From contig NZ_JPYA01000118.1 in the NCBI RefSeq assembly GCF_000750005.1, positions 1-34,659 on the forward strand: DNA of 34,659 nt. Reading direction: 5' to 3'. The notes beneath the pieces were generated by a model. The model made no database searches. It was not told the DNA's origin and saw only the letters and a program-made list of their open reading frames with translations. This document shows positions 7,651 to 15,674 of this stretch, piece by piece; the stretch's first letter is position 1; each line of letters starts with the position of its first letter. A program made the translations under genes and the position numbers. Source of the DNA: Geobacillus icigianus. GTDB taxonomy: Bacteria; Bacillota; Bacilli; Bacillales; Anoxybacillaceae.

Positions 7651-8393
7651 GAAACTATCCAGAACAAAAAGTCATGCAGGCGTTTCAATTGTATACGGCA
7701 CTTGCGCGGCAAGGAGTGGCAGGCGCGCAGGCGGTGCAGCTTTATAAGAGCGATGATGAAATCCGCGCGCTGTTGGATGCGTTCAGCCGCGAAGTCGACT
7801 GCGTCATCGTGTTGACGAGCGAACGGTTGTTTCTCGTGCCGCGCACGAAACTGTCGCCGTTTCATGTAAGCAACGATTGGATCAAGCGCCATTATCTTCG
7901 CGCCGGCGCCACCAACGGCGATTTGTATTTGCTTTATTTTGCCGTTCTCGTGTTGTTCGGCAGCTTTTACGACACGTATCAAAGCCCAGAGCCGACGCGG
8001 AACTTTTTGGCGATGGACGAATGGGTGCGCCTTGTGCAAGAGCGCATCGACCAATTGAAGCGGCACGATCCGGACGAATTGAAACAATTTGAGCAAGAGT
8101 TTTCATACAACTGGAGCCTCATCATTGAAAAATGGGAGGCGATGGACGATGTTAAAGAGACGGCGAAACGGCAAAGCGGCGCAACGATTAGCCGCCTCAG
8201 CTTCCTCGATGTGGCACGGCGCTTTTTAATCGACCAAGAGCTTGTGGTCGACATCGGCAACGATGAAGTCGCTTTGACAGAAAAAGCGAAAACGATCATC
8301 CAGCGCTTTTTCATGGAAGTCGAGTACAACCGCGGGATTTTCGAGTTTATTTACGGATTGGAAAGGGAGAGGGACGATGCCAGCGATCAGTAA
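7647..8393 (+). CDS. jetB: JetB: KITE/MksE-like subunit of Wadjet
   Basis: 248 residues from ATG 7647, which overlaps the jetA stop as ATGA and has GGTGAGGG upstream; a longer frame from 7461 is only readthrough inside jetA. The protein shows two predicted winged-helix-like halves (LYTALARQGVAGAQAVQLYK near the start, FLDVARRFLIDQELVV near residue 190) joined by a hydrophobic helix DLYLLYFAVLVLFGSFYDTY. Such small paired-winged-helix proteins bind the kleisin in MukBEF-like complexes. The assignment rests on its place between jetA and jetC and on size; the type II JetB family was known as a DUF (DUF6063, as I recall). It overlaps jetC by 17 nt. Confidence 0.78.
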   Translation: MRNYPEQKVMQAFQLYTALARQGVAGAQAVQLYKSDDEIRALLDAFSREVDCVIVLTSERLFLVPRTKLSPFHVSNDWIKRHYLRAGATNGDLYLLYFAVLVLFGSFYDTYQSPEPTRNFLAMDEWVRLVQERIDQLKRHDPDELKQFEQEFSYNWSLIIEKWEAMDDVKETAKRQSGATISRLSFLDVARRFLIDQELVVDIGNDEVALTEKAKTIIQRFFMEVEYNRGIFEFIYGLERERDDASDQ

Positions 8394-11300
8394 AATTCGG
8401 CTGACGAACGTCGTATATGAAGAAGGCCGCAAGCGGTACAACGATGAAATGTTCCGATTTGACGGACATAACGGGGCGATTTTGCTGGAAAACGGCGGCG
8501 GCAAAACGGTGTTGATCCAGACGGTGCTGCAAGCGATCTTGCCGCATGTTGATTTAGCGGACCGAAAAATCAAACAGACGCTTCAACTCGAAAACGCGCC
8601 GGCGCATATCGCGATTGAATGGCTGTTGAACGACAAACCGCGCCGGTACGTCGTAACGGCCGTGTCGCTGTTTATGACGAACAACGGACTCGACTCGCTC
8701 CGCTACGTTTACGAATACAACGCGAACGACCCGCACGGCATTGAAGGCATCCCGTTTGTGCGCGAAGGAAAAGGCGGGAAGCGGCCGGCGGAACGGGGCG
8801 AAATGCAAGATTACTATCATGATATGAAAGCGAAATCGATGTTCGCGCGCACGTTTGCGACCATTAAAGAATACAAGGCGTTTCTTGAAGAGCAGTACCA
8901 TATTATTGAGAGCGAATGGGAAAGCGTCGTGAAAATCAACAGCACGGAAGGGGGCGTCGAAGCGTTTTTCGACGAATGCAAAAGCACGAACCAGCTGTTT
9001 GACCGCCTGCTCATTCCGATTGTCGAGAGCGCGATCGTCGGCCATGACGCGAAACTGTTTGCCGACATGTTTGAAAAGCAGCTTGCCAGTTTCAAACATT
9101 ATAAGACATTGAAAGAGACGATTGAAGAAAACAAGCTGATCCAGCAAGAACTCGAGCGATACGTGGAGACGTATGAGGAGTTCCACCATCAAGAGCTCGC
9201 GTATACGAAAGCGAAGCAACGGGCCAAAGGGGTATGGCTGGAGACGCTCCAGCAAAAGCAAGCGGGCGAAAACGAGCTAAACAACAACGCCGCCCAATGG
9301 GAAGAATGGAGGCAAACGGAAGCGGCGCACCGCCAAAAGCGAGCGACGTATGACGTGTTAGTGGAAGAAGCGTGTTTGCGTGAGCTGGAACGCGAATATG
9401 AATGGGCGTTAGCGCAAGAGAAAGAAAAGGAAGAAGAACTTTGGCGCCTTGAGCGCGACTATGATTCGCTGCGGCTTGCCGGATACAAAGAAGCGCGAAA
9501 ACGGCATGAAGAAGCGCTTGCCTATATTGAGGCGGAGATGGCGAAGCGGAAAGACGACGAGACGCTCGCTCGTTGTGAAGAAGAATTGGAAATGGCGCGC
9601 CGCGCGCTTCTTGGTTATTTTATGGAGCAGCTTGAGAAAATCGGCCAAGAGGAGCGAAGTGTGCGCTATGAACTGAATCCGATTCAAACGCAAATCGAAC
9701 AATGGACGAAAGACATCGAAACCCTCAAACGGACGGCGCAAGAGGCGCGCGAGAAGCGGGCTGGCATTCAAAGCGTCATCGATGCAAGAGAAAAAGACAT
9801 GGAGTCTATAAAGCAGCGCCTATTGGCGAATCCGTCGCAGCAGTCGGTCGAGGAAGAAATGGGAAAATGGATCGAGCGCGAACAATGGTTGGACGAAGAA
9901 ATCGTCCGCTTGCGCCAAGAGATGAAGCAATCCAAGCAAGCGGAACGGGCGGCGGAAGCGAACAAAGAGGCGCTTCAAAAGCAATGGGCGAAGCAGCAGG
10001 CGGCGAGCGAGGCGCTGGCGCAGCGGCTCGAAACGCTTGAGAACGAAGAGCAAGCGCTCATTCAGACGCTCGCCTCGCTTCGTCCGCAATGGGCCGCACT
10101 GGATAGCGTCTACATCCAAGAAGAGACGATCCGGATGAGGCTTCAGGAAGAAATCGAAAAAAGAATGAAAGAGCGAGAAGCGCTATTAGTGCAAGAACGG
10201 ATCGTGTCGCGGCTTCACGATGCATACGGCGAACAAGACGTCTTTTTCGCCGACCCGTTTTTAGCAGAGCAGCTTGCTTCATGGAAAAACCAATTTGATT
10301 TCGTCGCGACGGGTGTTGAATATTTGCAGTCGCTTACAGAAGACGAACGCGCGAACAAGCAGGCGTTTCCGCTCTGGCCGGCGGCGCTCATGACGACAGC
10401 GAAAGCAAAAGAGCGGCTCGTGCAAAAAGTGCGGCAAATGAACGACCGCTTGCAGCTGCCGATCGTCGTGCTGTCGACGGATGAGGCGGCGCGCGTGGAA
10501 GAGACGGGCATGCCGCATGAATGGATCGCGCCGCGTTATTGGGAGGAAGCGAGCGATCCGGTCTTGTTTGGCGCTTGGAAAGAACGCATCCGCGAAAGCG
10601 CCCGCGACATGACGCAGCGCCGTCAAGAGAAAGAAGCGGAGCTGAGGCTTTGGCAAGACGCGCAACAAGCATGGCGCGCGTTTTTGGCGGCCCACCCGTA
10701 CGAAGCGGTCGAATCGCTCCGCGCTGAGCACGCCGAACGGTTGCGCAGCATTGAACAATTGACGCTTGCGATCGACAAAGAAAACGCCCGCATCGATGAA
10801 TGCCGCGCCCATCTCGAGCGAGCCGGATCGCTCATCGGCCAATACGAGGAAGAATGGCGCGGATGGCGCGACAAAATCAAGGATGCCGGTCAGTATATGC
10901 AATATAAAAAAGAAGTGCAAGAAGCGCGGAAACAAGCGCAAGCGCTCGACGAGCAACTAGCGGCGCTTGCCAAAGATATCGCCCGTCTCGGCTCCCGGCT
11001 TGAAGAGGCGCGCGCCCAAAAAACAGAATTGAAAGAGCGCCTTCGGTCGTTAGAAGCCCAGCGCCGCGCCGTTGAACAAAACTACGACTATCGGTCGCTC
11101 CGCTCTCTTGCGCCGATTTACTCACGGGAGAGCGAAGAGGTCATTCGCGCGAAAATTGACCAATGGAAGCTGCGAATTCAAGGGATTGAAACGACGTACA
11201 GCGAGTGGCAAACGAAGCGGGAGTTTCGACAAAACGAGATTGACAGGCTGACAAACGAAATCAACAAGCTGAAACAGAAGCGTCCCGACCTTGACGAAAC

Positions 11301-12789
11301 GAGGACGTTTCCAAGCGACGGCGCGCAGCGGCTCGAACGGCTGGAGGAACAAATCGCGTCGGTTCAAGAAACGCTAAAGCGCCTGAAACAAAGGACGCAA
11401 GAGGCTTTAAAACGCAAAGAGCGGCAAAGCGGCGTCGTGCAAACGAAAGAGCAGCAGTTTCGCGAAAAATTCCCGAATGAGGCGCGGTGGCCGTTCGCTG
11501 CGCCGCTTGCCGACATCGCCGCGCAGTTGGAAGCGGAACAAGAAGCGCTCGCAAAGCGGAAAGCGTTTCTCGAACAAGAACGCGAGCGCCTTGCCAAAGA
11601 GATGAAAAGCATCGAGCAGGCGGCGCGTCAGCTGGAAGTAGCGAAAGAGGTGCATCATTTCAACGCGCCGACGATCGCCGCCTTATCGTTGAGCGCGGAA
11701 GAAGCGACGGCATTTTCATACGACCGCCGCGGCTTCATCGAAGGGGTCACGGAAAGCTTAAAGGCGGGAAAACAAGCGGTCGAAGCGGCAAAAGAGCGCG
11801 TCGAGCGCGCCAAACGGTCGTTTCGGGAGTTTTGCCGCACGTCGATTCAAGATATGAAAATGCAACAAATGGCAATTAATGGAATTGAGCATAAAGAAAC
11901 GTACGAAGACATTATCAGCTTTAAGAAACATATGATGAAAAGCGTCGAAAGCGCGACGAACTACGCGAATGAACATATCCGGCAAAAAGACGCCGAGCTG
12001 CAGGCTTTTATCAACCATATCCACACGCATTTGCGCACATTGGTCGAAGAATTGAGGCAAATTCCGAACAAGACGAGAGTCAAAGTCGGGGACGAATGGA
12101 AGCGCATTTTCACGTTTACCATTCCGGAGTGGGAAGAAGAAGTCGGAAAAGCGCGCATCCGCAACCATATTGAATGGATGTTGCATCAGCTTGAGTCTGA
12201 GCGCTTTTTAAACGAACACGGCCAGCAAGATGAAGCGAAAGTGCGGAAGGAAATCGAAATGTGGCTGCAATCGAAGCAACTTCTCCAAATCGTCATGAAC
12301 AACGAAGGCATGAAAGTGAACTGCCGCAAAGTGACGAACGACAACAAAGTGACGACGCGCTCATACTCGTGGGAGCAAAGCAACGTCTGGTCTGGAGGCG
12401 AAAAATGGAGCAAAAACATGACGCTCTTTTTAGGCATCCTCAATTACGTCGCCGAGAAAAAACAGCGCCTCCAACCGACGATGAAGCGCCATCGCACCGT
12501 CATTTTAGACAACCCATTCGGAAAAGCGTCAAGCGACCACGTCTTAAATCCGGTGTTCTTTATCGCCGAACAGCTCGGCTTTCAAATTATCGCGTTGACG
12601 GCGCATGCGGAAGGGAAGTTTCTCCGCGATTATTTCCCGATCATTTACAGCTGCCGCCTGCGCCCGTCGTCCGACCCGAACAAACAAATCATGACGCAGG
12701 AAAAATGGATCCATCATGCCTACTTCCAAGACCACGCCCCGAAATCGCTCGAACGGCTCGGCGAAACGGAGCAGTTGGAGTTGTTTTAG
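8377..12789 (+). CDS. jetC: JetC: SMC/MukB-like ATPase of Wadjet
   Basis: 1470 residues, start ATG 8377 with GGGAGAGGG upstream. Head half one carries the P-loop LLENGGGKT (residues 36-44). Long coiled-coil arms run roughly 235-615 and 745-1120 (heptad-rich E/K/Q segments). A non-coiled hinge-like region lies about 620-745 (around QLPIVVLSTDEAARVEE). The second head half has the ABC signature WSGGEKW (SGGEK at 1339-1343), Walker B TVILDNPFGKASS (D1378) and the switch histidine in LTAHAEG (H1410). It is the DNA-extruding motor of the complex. Unusually for SMC ATPases the residue after the Walker B aspartate is Asn 1379 rather than Glu; this may be typical of the subfamily. Last gene of the operon; no strong terminator was found behind it. 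Confidence 0.9.
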   Translation: MPAISKIRLTNVVYEEGRKRYNDEMFRFDGHNGAILLENGGGKTVLIQTVLQAILPHVDLADRKIKQTLQLENAPAHIAIEWLLNDKPRRYVVTAVSLFMTNNGLDSLRYVYEYNANDPHGIEGIPFVREGKGGKRPAERGEMQDYYHDMKAKSMFARTFATIKEYKAFLEEQYHIIESEWESVVKINSTEGGVEAFFDECKSTNQLFDRLLIPIVESAIVGHDAKLFADMFEKQLASFKHYKTLKETIEENKLIQQELERYVETYEEFHHQELAYTKAKQRAKGVWLETLQQKQAGENELNNNAAQWEEWRQTEAAHRQKRATYDVLVEEACLRELEREYEWALAQEKEKEEELWRLERDYDSLRLAGYKEARKRHEEALAYIEAEMAKRKDDETLARCEEELEMARRALLGYFMEQLEKIGQEERSVRYELNPIQTQIEQWTKDIETLKRTAQEAREKRAGIQSVIDAREKDMESIKQRLLANPSQQSVEEEMGKWIEREQWLDEEIVRLRQEMKQSKQAERAAEANKEALQKQWAKQQAASEALAQRLETLENEEQALIQTLASLRPQWAALDSVYIQEETIRMRLQEEIEKRMKEREALLVQERIVSRLHDAYGEQDVFFADPFLAEQLASWKNQFDFVATGVEYLQSLTEDERANKQAFPLWPAALMTTAKAKERLVQKVRQMNDRLQLPIVVLSTDEAARVEETGMPHEWIAPRYWEEASDPVLFGAWKERIRESARDMTQRRQEKEAELRLWQDAQQAWRAFLAAHPYEAVESLRAEHAERLRSIEQLTLAIDKENARIDECRAHLERAGSLIGQYEEEWRGWRDKIKDAGQYMQYKKEVQEARKQAQALDEQLAALAKDIARLGSRLEEARAQKTELKERLRSLEAQRRAVEQNYDYRSLRSLAPIYSRESEEVIRAKIDQWKLRIQGIETTYSEWQTKREFRQNEIDRLTNEINKLKQKRPDLDETRTFPSDGAQRLERLEEQIASVQETLKRLKQRTQEALKRKERQSGVVQTKEQQFREKFPNEARWPFAAPLADIAAQLEAEQEALAKRKAFLEQERERLAKEMKSIEQAARQLEVAKEVHHFNAPTIAALSLSAEEATAFSYDRRGFIEGVTESLKAGKQAVEAAKERVERAKRSFREFCRTSIQDMKMQQMAINGIEHKETYEDIISFKKHMMKSVESATNYANEHIRQKDAELQAFINHIHTHLRTLVEELRQIPNKTRVKVGDEWKRIFTFTIPEWEEEVGKARIRNHIEWMLHQLESERFLNEHGQQDEAKVRKEIEMWLQSKQLLQIVMNNEGMKVNCRKVTNDNKVTTRSYSWEQSNVWSGGEKWSKNMTLFLGILNYVAEKKQRLQPTMKRHRTVILDNPFGKASSDHVLNPVFFIAEQLGFQIIALTAHAEGKFLRDYFPIIYSCRLRPSSDPNKQIMTQEKWIHHAYFQDHAPKSLERLGETEQLELF

Positions 12790-12893
12790 AGAGACCATTC
12801 CGCAACGGAAAGGGAATATAAGCGTGTGCGGAAAGCTTCTTCTCCCTTCCAACATGAACGAAGCCGAGTTCGACAGGTTTGAAAGGCAATCCT

Positions 12894-12966
12894 AATGTGA
12901 CAAGGCTTTTGTATTGAAAAACGAGGTTGGTAAGCAGCCTGCTCGCTTAAATCACCGATCTCCTAG
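12894..12966 (+). repeat. dispersed ~72-nt repeat, copy A
   Basis: The stretch from ATGTGACAAGGCTTTTGTAT through GAAAAACGAGGTTGGTAAGC to CTCCTAG matches 23370-23441 (copy B) over its whole length with scattered changes, in the same orientation. It lies in the 243-bp space between jetC and yflJ, which otherwise shows only a promoter for yflJ. Confidence 0.7.
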
Positions 12967-12970
12967 GGCG

Positions 12971-12999
12971 TTCTCAACTTTTGTGTAGGCGCATATACA
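12971..12999 (+). promoter_or_regulatory. possible promoter of yflJ
   Basis: TTCTCA (12971-12976) and TATACA (12994-12999) are separated by 17 bp and lie about 33 bp before the start codon of the yflJ-like gene. The -35 is weak. Confidence 0.4.
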
Positions 13000-13032
13000 T
13001 AAAGACAAGCCAAGCAAAAGGAGGGAGCGCCC

Positions 13033-13182
13033 ATGGCGCATGTCGGATCGAAAGGATGGCTTGTCGCCGAACTGAAAAAGGCAGGCATCGCCCGCCATCC
13101 GGTCGGGCGGAAAAAAATCGAGACGTACAAGGCGACGGAATTGTATGGGTTGTACCGAAAATATGCGCAAAAGACGCGCTGA
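13033..13182 (+). CDS. yflJ: YflJ-like small protein (DUF2639 family)
   Basis: A 49-residue gene starting at ATG 13033 behind AAAAGGAGGG. The sequence begins MAHVGSKGWLVAELKKAGI and continues with RHPVGRKKIETYK, the pattern of the short Bacillaceae family that includes B. subtilis YflJ (GSKGWYV..LKK..I..HP). It is basic, soluble and of unknown function. It has its own promoter candidate and a strong terminator starting on its stop codon, so it is a single-gene unit. Confidence 0.75.
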   Translation: MAHVGSKGWLVAELKKAGIARHPVGRKKIETYKATELYGLYRKYAQKTR

Positions 13183-13213
13183 GCCGGACAGAAAGCATCC
13201 GGCTTCTTTTTTT
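13182..13213 (+). terminator. rho-independent terminator of yflJ
   Basis: AGCCGGA (13182-13188) pairs with TCCGGCT (13198-13204), followed by TCTTTTTTT. The stem starts at the last base of the yflJ stop codon. Confidence 0.9.
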
Positions 13214-13286
13214 CGGGCAAAATAACAAAGGAAAGGAGGGAGGCGCACCGGTCGTTTGGCCGGAAAAGGAACGAACGCCGAACGGA

Positions 13287-13490
13287 ATGAAGAAAAAACG
13301 GTTTACCGTAGCGGAAGGGGAAACGATTGCCGCCTGTTTAGAACGGATGAAACGAGAAGGATACCGCCCCATCCGCCGCGTTGAGCTGCCGTTTTTCCGT
13401 CTAAACGAAATGAAGGCAAAAACATCAGCATCTCTCCTTTCAGACATGATCACCTCGTTGTTGGCGAGTGTGCATACAGTTCCACTATAG
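13287..13490 (+). CDS. yebG: YebG-like (NETI-motif) small protein with altered C-terminus
   Basis: The 67-residue frame starts KKKRFTVAEGETIAACLERM then KREGYRPIRRVELPFFR, which is the N-terminal two thirds of the NETI-motif family (B. subtilis YebG; here GETI replaces NETI). Members continue with a conserved segment ending in a CGR..I/VFE-like motif. Here that part is missing and replaced from about residue 40 by a serine/leucine-rich tail (TSASLLSDMITSLLASVH). The ribosome binding site before ATG 13287 is poor; a good AAAGGAGG lies further upstream at about 13231 without a usable start in frame. The gene has probably lost its 3' end to a rearrangement and may be non-functional. Confidence 0.55.
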   Translation: MKKKRFTVAEGETIAACLERMKREGYRPIRRVELPFFRLNEMKAKTSASLLSDMITSLLASVHTVPL

Positions 13491-13541
13491 CACGGCTGTC
13501 CGCTGCCGCCAACGGCGAGGCGGCCGGCTGGGCGCGGAACG

Positions 13542-13570
13542 TTGCAAGGAAAGGGGGCGGCAGTTACAAT
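13542..13570 (+). promoter_or_regulatory. SigA-type promoter of the DUF6501 gene
   Basis: TTGCAA (13542-13547), 17-bp spacer, TACAAT (13565-13570), 39 bp before the start codon. Confidence 0.75.
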
Positions 13571-13609
13571 AGTAGAGGAAGCAGCATAAATGAAAAAGGA
13601 GATGACGCC

Positions 13610-13816
13610 ATGATCCATTACACATGGGCGACCCGGCCGACGATCAAAAAAGTGAAATGCGTCCATACGAATGCGGAAAAATACATGGTCAGCAACGTAT
13701 TGACGCCGGGTAAGGTGTACGAAGTGAAAAACGAAACGGACGAGTTTTATTTTGTCGTGGACAACAGCGGAAAAGTCGGCGGGTTTTACAAAGATTATTT
13801 CGAAGAAGTTCAATGA
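13610..13816 (+). CDS. DUF6501-family small protein
   Basis: 68 residues from ATG 13610, preceded by AAAAAGGAG. The sequence (VKCVHTNAEKYMVSNVLTPG, KVYEVKNETDEFYFVVDNSG, KVGGFYKDYFEEV) reads as a compact all-beta protein typical of a conserved Bacillaceae family. I recall it as DUF6501; function is unknown and the conserved VLTPGK.Y.VKNET core suggests a small SH3-like barrel. It is transcribed alone from the promoter at 13542-13570 and ends before the repeat and terminator at 13842-13962. Confidence 0.75.
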   Translation: MIHYTWATRPTIKKVKCVHTNAEKYMVSNVLTPGKVYEVKNETDEFYFVVDNSGKVGGFYKDYFEEVQ

Positions 13817-13841
13817 TCGCGCCGATGCCGAACAACCAAAC

Positions 13842-13962
13842 GGGGCTGACCGAAAAGGTCGGCTGCCTTCAAGATAGGCGAACATATCGGGTGGAAAAAG
13901 CAGTCAGCGCGTATATAGCAACGAACGAGGGTGTCCGGATTCAGTTGCGACACCCTCGTTTT
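13842..13962 (+). repeat. dispersed ~120-nt terminator-bearing repeat, copy A
   Basis: From GGGGCTGACC to the T run of a terminator, this segment matches 27477-27600 at roughly 80 percent by eye. It has two hairpins: GCTGACC/GGTCGGC near the 5' end and GAGGGTGTC/GACACCCTC at the 3' end. Shared blocks include CCTTCAAGATAGGC and AAGCAGTCAG. Both copies are in the same orientation and follow a gene or operon end. Confidence 0.85.
13927..13962 (+). terminator. rho-independent terminator inside repeat copy A
   Basis: GAGGGTGTC (13927-13935) pairs perfectly with GACACCCTC (13949-13957), followed by GTTTT. It would end the DUF6501 transcript. It faces the convergent kinase gene, for which the T run is on the wrong side. 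Confidence 0.8.
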
Positions 13963-13967
13963 GTCGC

Positions 13968-15260
13968 TCAGCCGGGTGCGTTTCGTTCCGCTGTCGGCGG
14001 CTGCACCCGGCTGGCCGGCAAGGTGATCGTCAGCGTCGTGCCTTTTTGGACGGCGCTTTCAATGTTCCATGTCCCGCCCATTTGTTCGATAATTTTAACC
14101 GCAACCATGGCGCCAAGACCCGTTCCTTTTTCTTTCGTGCTGAAGTATGGTTCGCCGTAACGGCGCACTTGCTCTTTTGTCATGCCAACGCCGTTGTCCG
14201 AAACGGTGATGACGACGGCGGTTCCCCGATGTTCCGCTGTCACGCGGAGCGTTCCACCATTTGGCATCGCTTCGATGCTGTTTTTGAACAGATTCAAAAA
14301 ACATTGTTGGAAATATTGCACGTTCCCGATGACGATGCCATGGTCAAGCGAGGAAGAAAGGCTGACCGAGTGCATATGGGCCATGGGCGCGATCATCTGC
14401 AATACTTTTTGAAGCTGGATGGCGACATCGATCGGTTCCGTTTCTTTTGGCGCCGGCTTGGCAAACGTCAAATAATCGCGAATGATCGCTTCCGCCCGTT
14501 CCAGTTCCTCTAAGGCGATCCGGATGTATCGCTCCTCGGTTTCCCGCGGCAGCGGCCCGGTTTGCAGCAGCTGGATAAACCCTTTGACGACAGTGAGCGG
14601 GTTGCGAATTTCATGGGAAATGCTGGCGGCCAGCTGACTGACAATCTCCATTTTTTCCATTTTCATTAGCTCGGCTCGGGCGAGCTGTGCTTCGTGGAGC
14701 GTTTCCATCAAATAAACCGCAAACATCATCACAAACGGCGGCATCAGAATGAAGTAGATGATATACGGTTTCGTCACTGGGAAATCGGCGATCACGACAG
14801 CAACAAAGGTGGTGAGCACCGCCAACAAAAACGTCAGCCCAAGCGCAGTAAACAGCTTGCTGGGGCGGGGCAGGCGGCGAAACAGCGGCGAGACGATGGC
14901 CGCAGCCGCCAGCATAATGGCGTAAACGATCAATGTCAATGGCTGAAAGCCGTACAAAATCGTGCGCGCCAACATGAGCATAGTCAACAGCACCGCCCCG
15001 ACCGCGCCTCCGCCATAAAGCGTTCCGAGCAAAAACGGAACTTGCCGGAAATCGTGGACGCATGCCGGGTCGATGTAAATCGGGAACTTCATGCATAACA
15101 CCGCCGCCAATGTCAGGCAAGCGCCAAGCAGCACCCGGCTGTAAAGGGGACGGCGCCGGATGGCTGCGCTATGGTCATAAATAAACGAAAAAGCAAAGAC
15201 GCCGACCAAAATATAAAATAAATTGTTCAAAACGTGTTGATTAATATAAAGCCCCGCCAT
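13968..15260 (-). CDS. kinB: KinB-like sporulation sensor histidine kinase
   Basis: 430 residues. The first ~190 are about six membrane segments with the 5TM-5TMR_LYT signature (FRQVPFLLGTLYGGGAVGAV near residues 71-90). The cytoplasmic part has the H box SISHEIRNPLTVVKGFIQLL (H216 phosphorylated), the N box FLNLFKNSIEAMPNGG, the G1 box VSDNGVGM and the F/G2 boxes YFSTKEKGTGLG. This architecture and length fit KinB of Bacillus, which feeds phosphate to Spo0F at the onset of sporulation. The usual partner KbaA is not in the window. Start ATG 15260 has GGGGATCG upstream. The gene is monocistronic and converges with the DUF6501 gene. KinB versus another LytS-like kinase cannot be settled by eye. 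Confidence 0.8.
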   Translation of the reverse strand: MAGLYINQHVLNNLFYILVGVFAFSFIYDHSAAIRRRPLYSRVLLGACLTLAAVLCMKFPIYIDPACVHDFRQVPFLLGTLYGGGAVGAVLLTMLMLARTILYGFQPLTLIVYAIMLAAAAIVSPLFRRLPRPSKLFTALGLTFLLAVLTTFVAVVIADFPVTKPYIIYFILMPPFVMMFAVYLMETLHEAQLARAELMKMEKMEIVSQLAASISHEIRNPLTVVKGFIQLLQTGPLPRETEERYIRIALEELERAEAIIRDYLTFAKPAPKETEPIDVAIQLQKVLQMIAPMAHMHSVSLSSSLDHGIVIGNVQYFQQCFLNLFKNSIEAMPNGGTLRVTAEHRGTAVVITVSDNGVGMTKEQVRRYGEPYFSTKEKGTGLGAMVAVKIIEQMGGTWNIESAVQKGTTLTITLPASRVQPPTAERNAPG

Positions 15261-15341
15261 AGAACGATCCCCTAATCTACTTGAACCTCATTCGGTCTTC
15301 ATTCATAAAGCCGGAAATCGGTTGAAAAGAAAATAGTTTTG

Positions 15342-15674
15342 TCATTTCTCATCGTTCGGCAGCCAGATCGCCAAGGCGAGTCCGGCCATGCCGAGCAAGC
15401 TCGCCGCCATACCAAGCAGCAAAAAACGCGGCGACGGCAGCCGGTCCGTCCAAAAACCGACGACCGGCTGCATGACCGACGACGTCATGTTCAGCGCAAA
15501 CGCAATCCAGCCGATTGCGGTGTACGACAGCTCCATCGTCGAGCGCAAAATCGGAAAGAGCGACGGGATGACCGCCTGCATGGCATCGTTCAAAAAGTGT
15601 CCGAGGCTGATGGCGAACAAAATCGGATAGACCGTCATGTTGGCGGCGCTCGTTCGTTCCGTATGAGCGTTCAT
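15342..15674 (-). pseudogene. truncated MFS transporter (fosmidomycin-resistance Fsr-like)
   Basis: From ATG 15674 (GGGGGAG just upstream) the frame reads 110 residues and stops. It covers only the first three or so of twelve membrane segments: SLGHFLNDAMQAVIPSLFPI, SYTAIGWIAFALNMTSSVMQ, the MFS loop motif VGFWTDRLPSP, then LLLGMAASLLGMAGLALAI. Fsr-type exporters have about 400 residues, so most of the gene is deleted. A promoter remains on the minus strand (-10 TATAAT at plus 15715-15720), but the product cannot transport. The break is near 15345, directly before the kinB upstream region. Confidence 0.75.

Noticed and set aside
12981..13490. Long plus-strand frame fused to the yebG-like gene
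   Set aside because: Its upstream part overlaps yflJ in another frame and runs through the yflJ terminator; only the part from ATG 13287 has family sense.
12974..13885. 303-codon minus-strand frame covering yflJ, yebG-like and DUF6501 genes
   Set aside because: It crosses two promoters and a terminator of the plus-strand small genes, and its product is Phe/Ser/Arg-rich without domain features.
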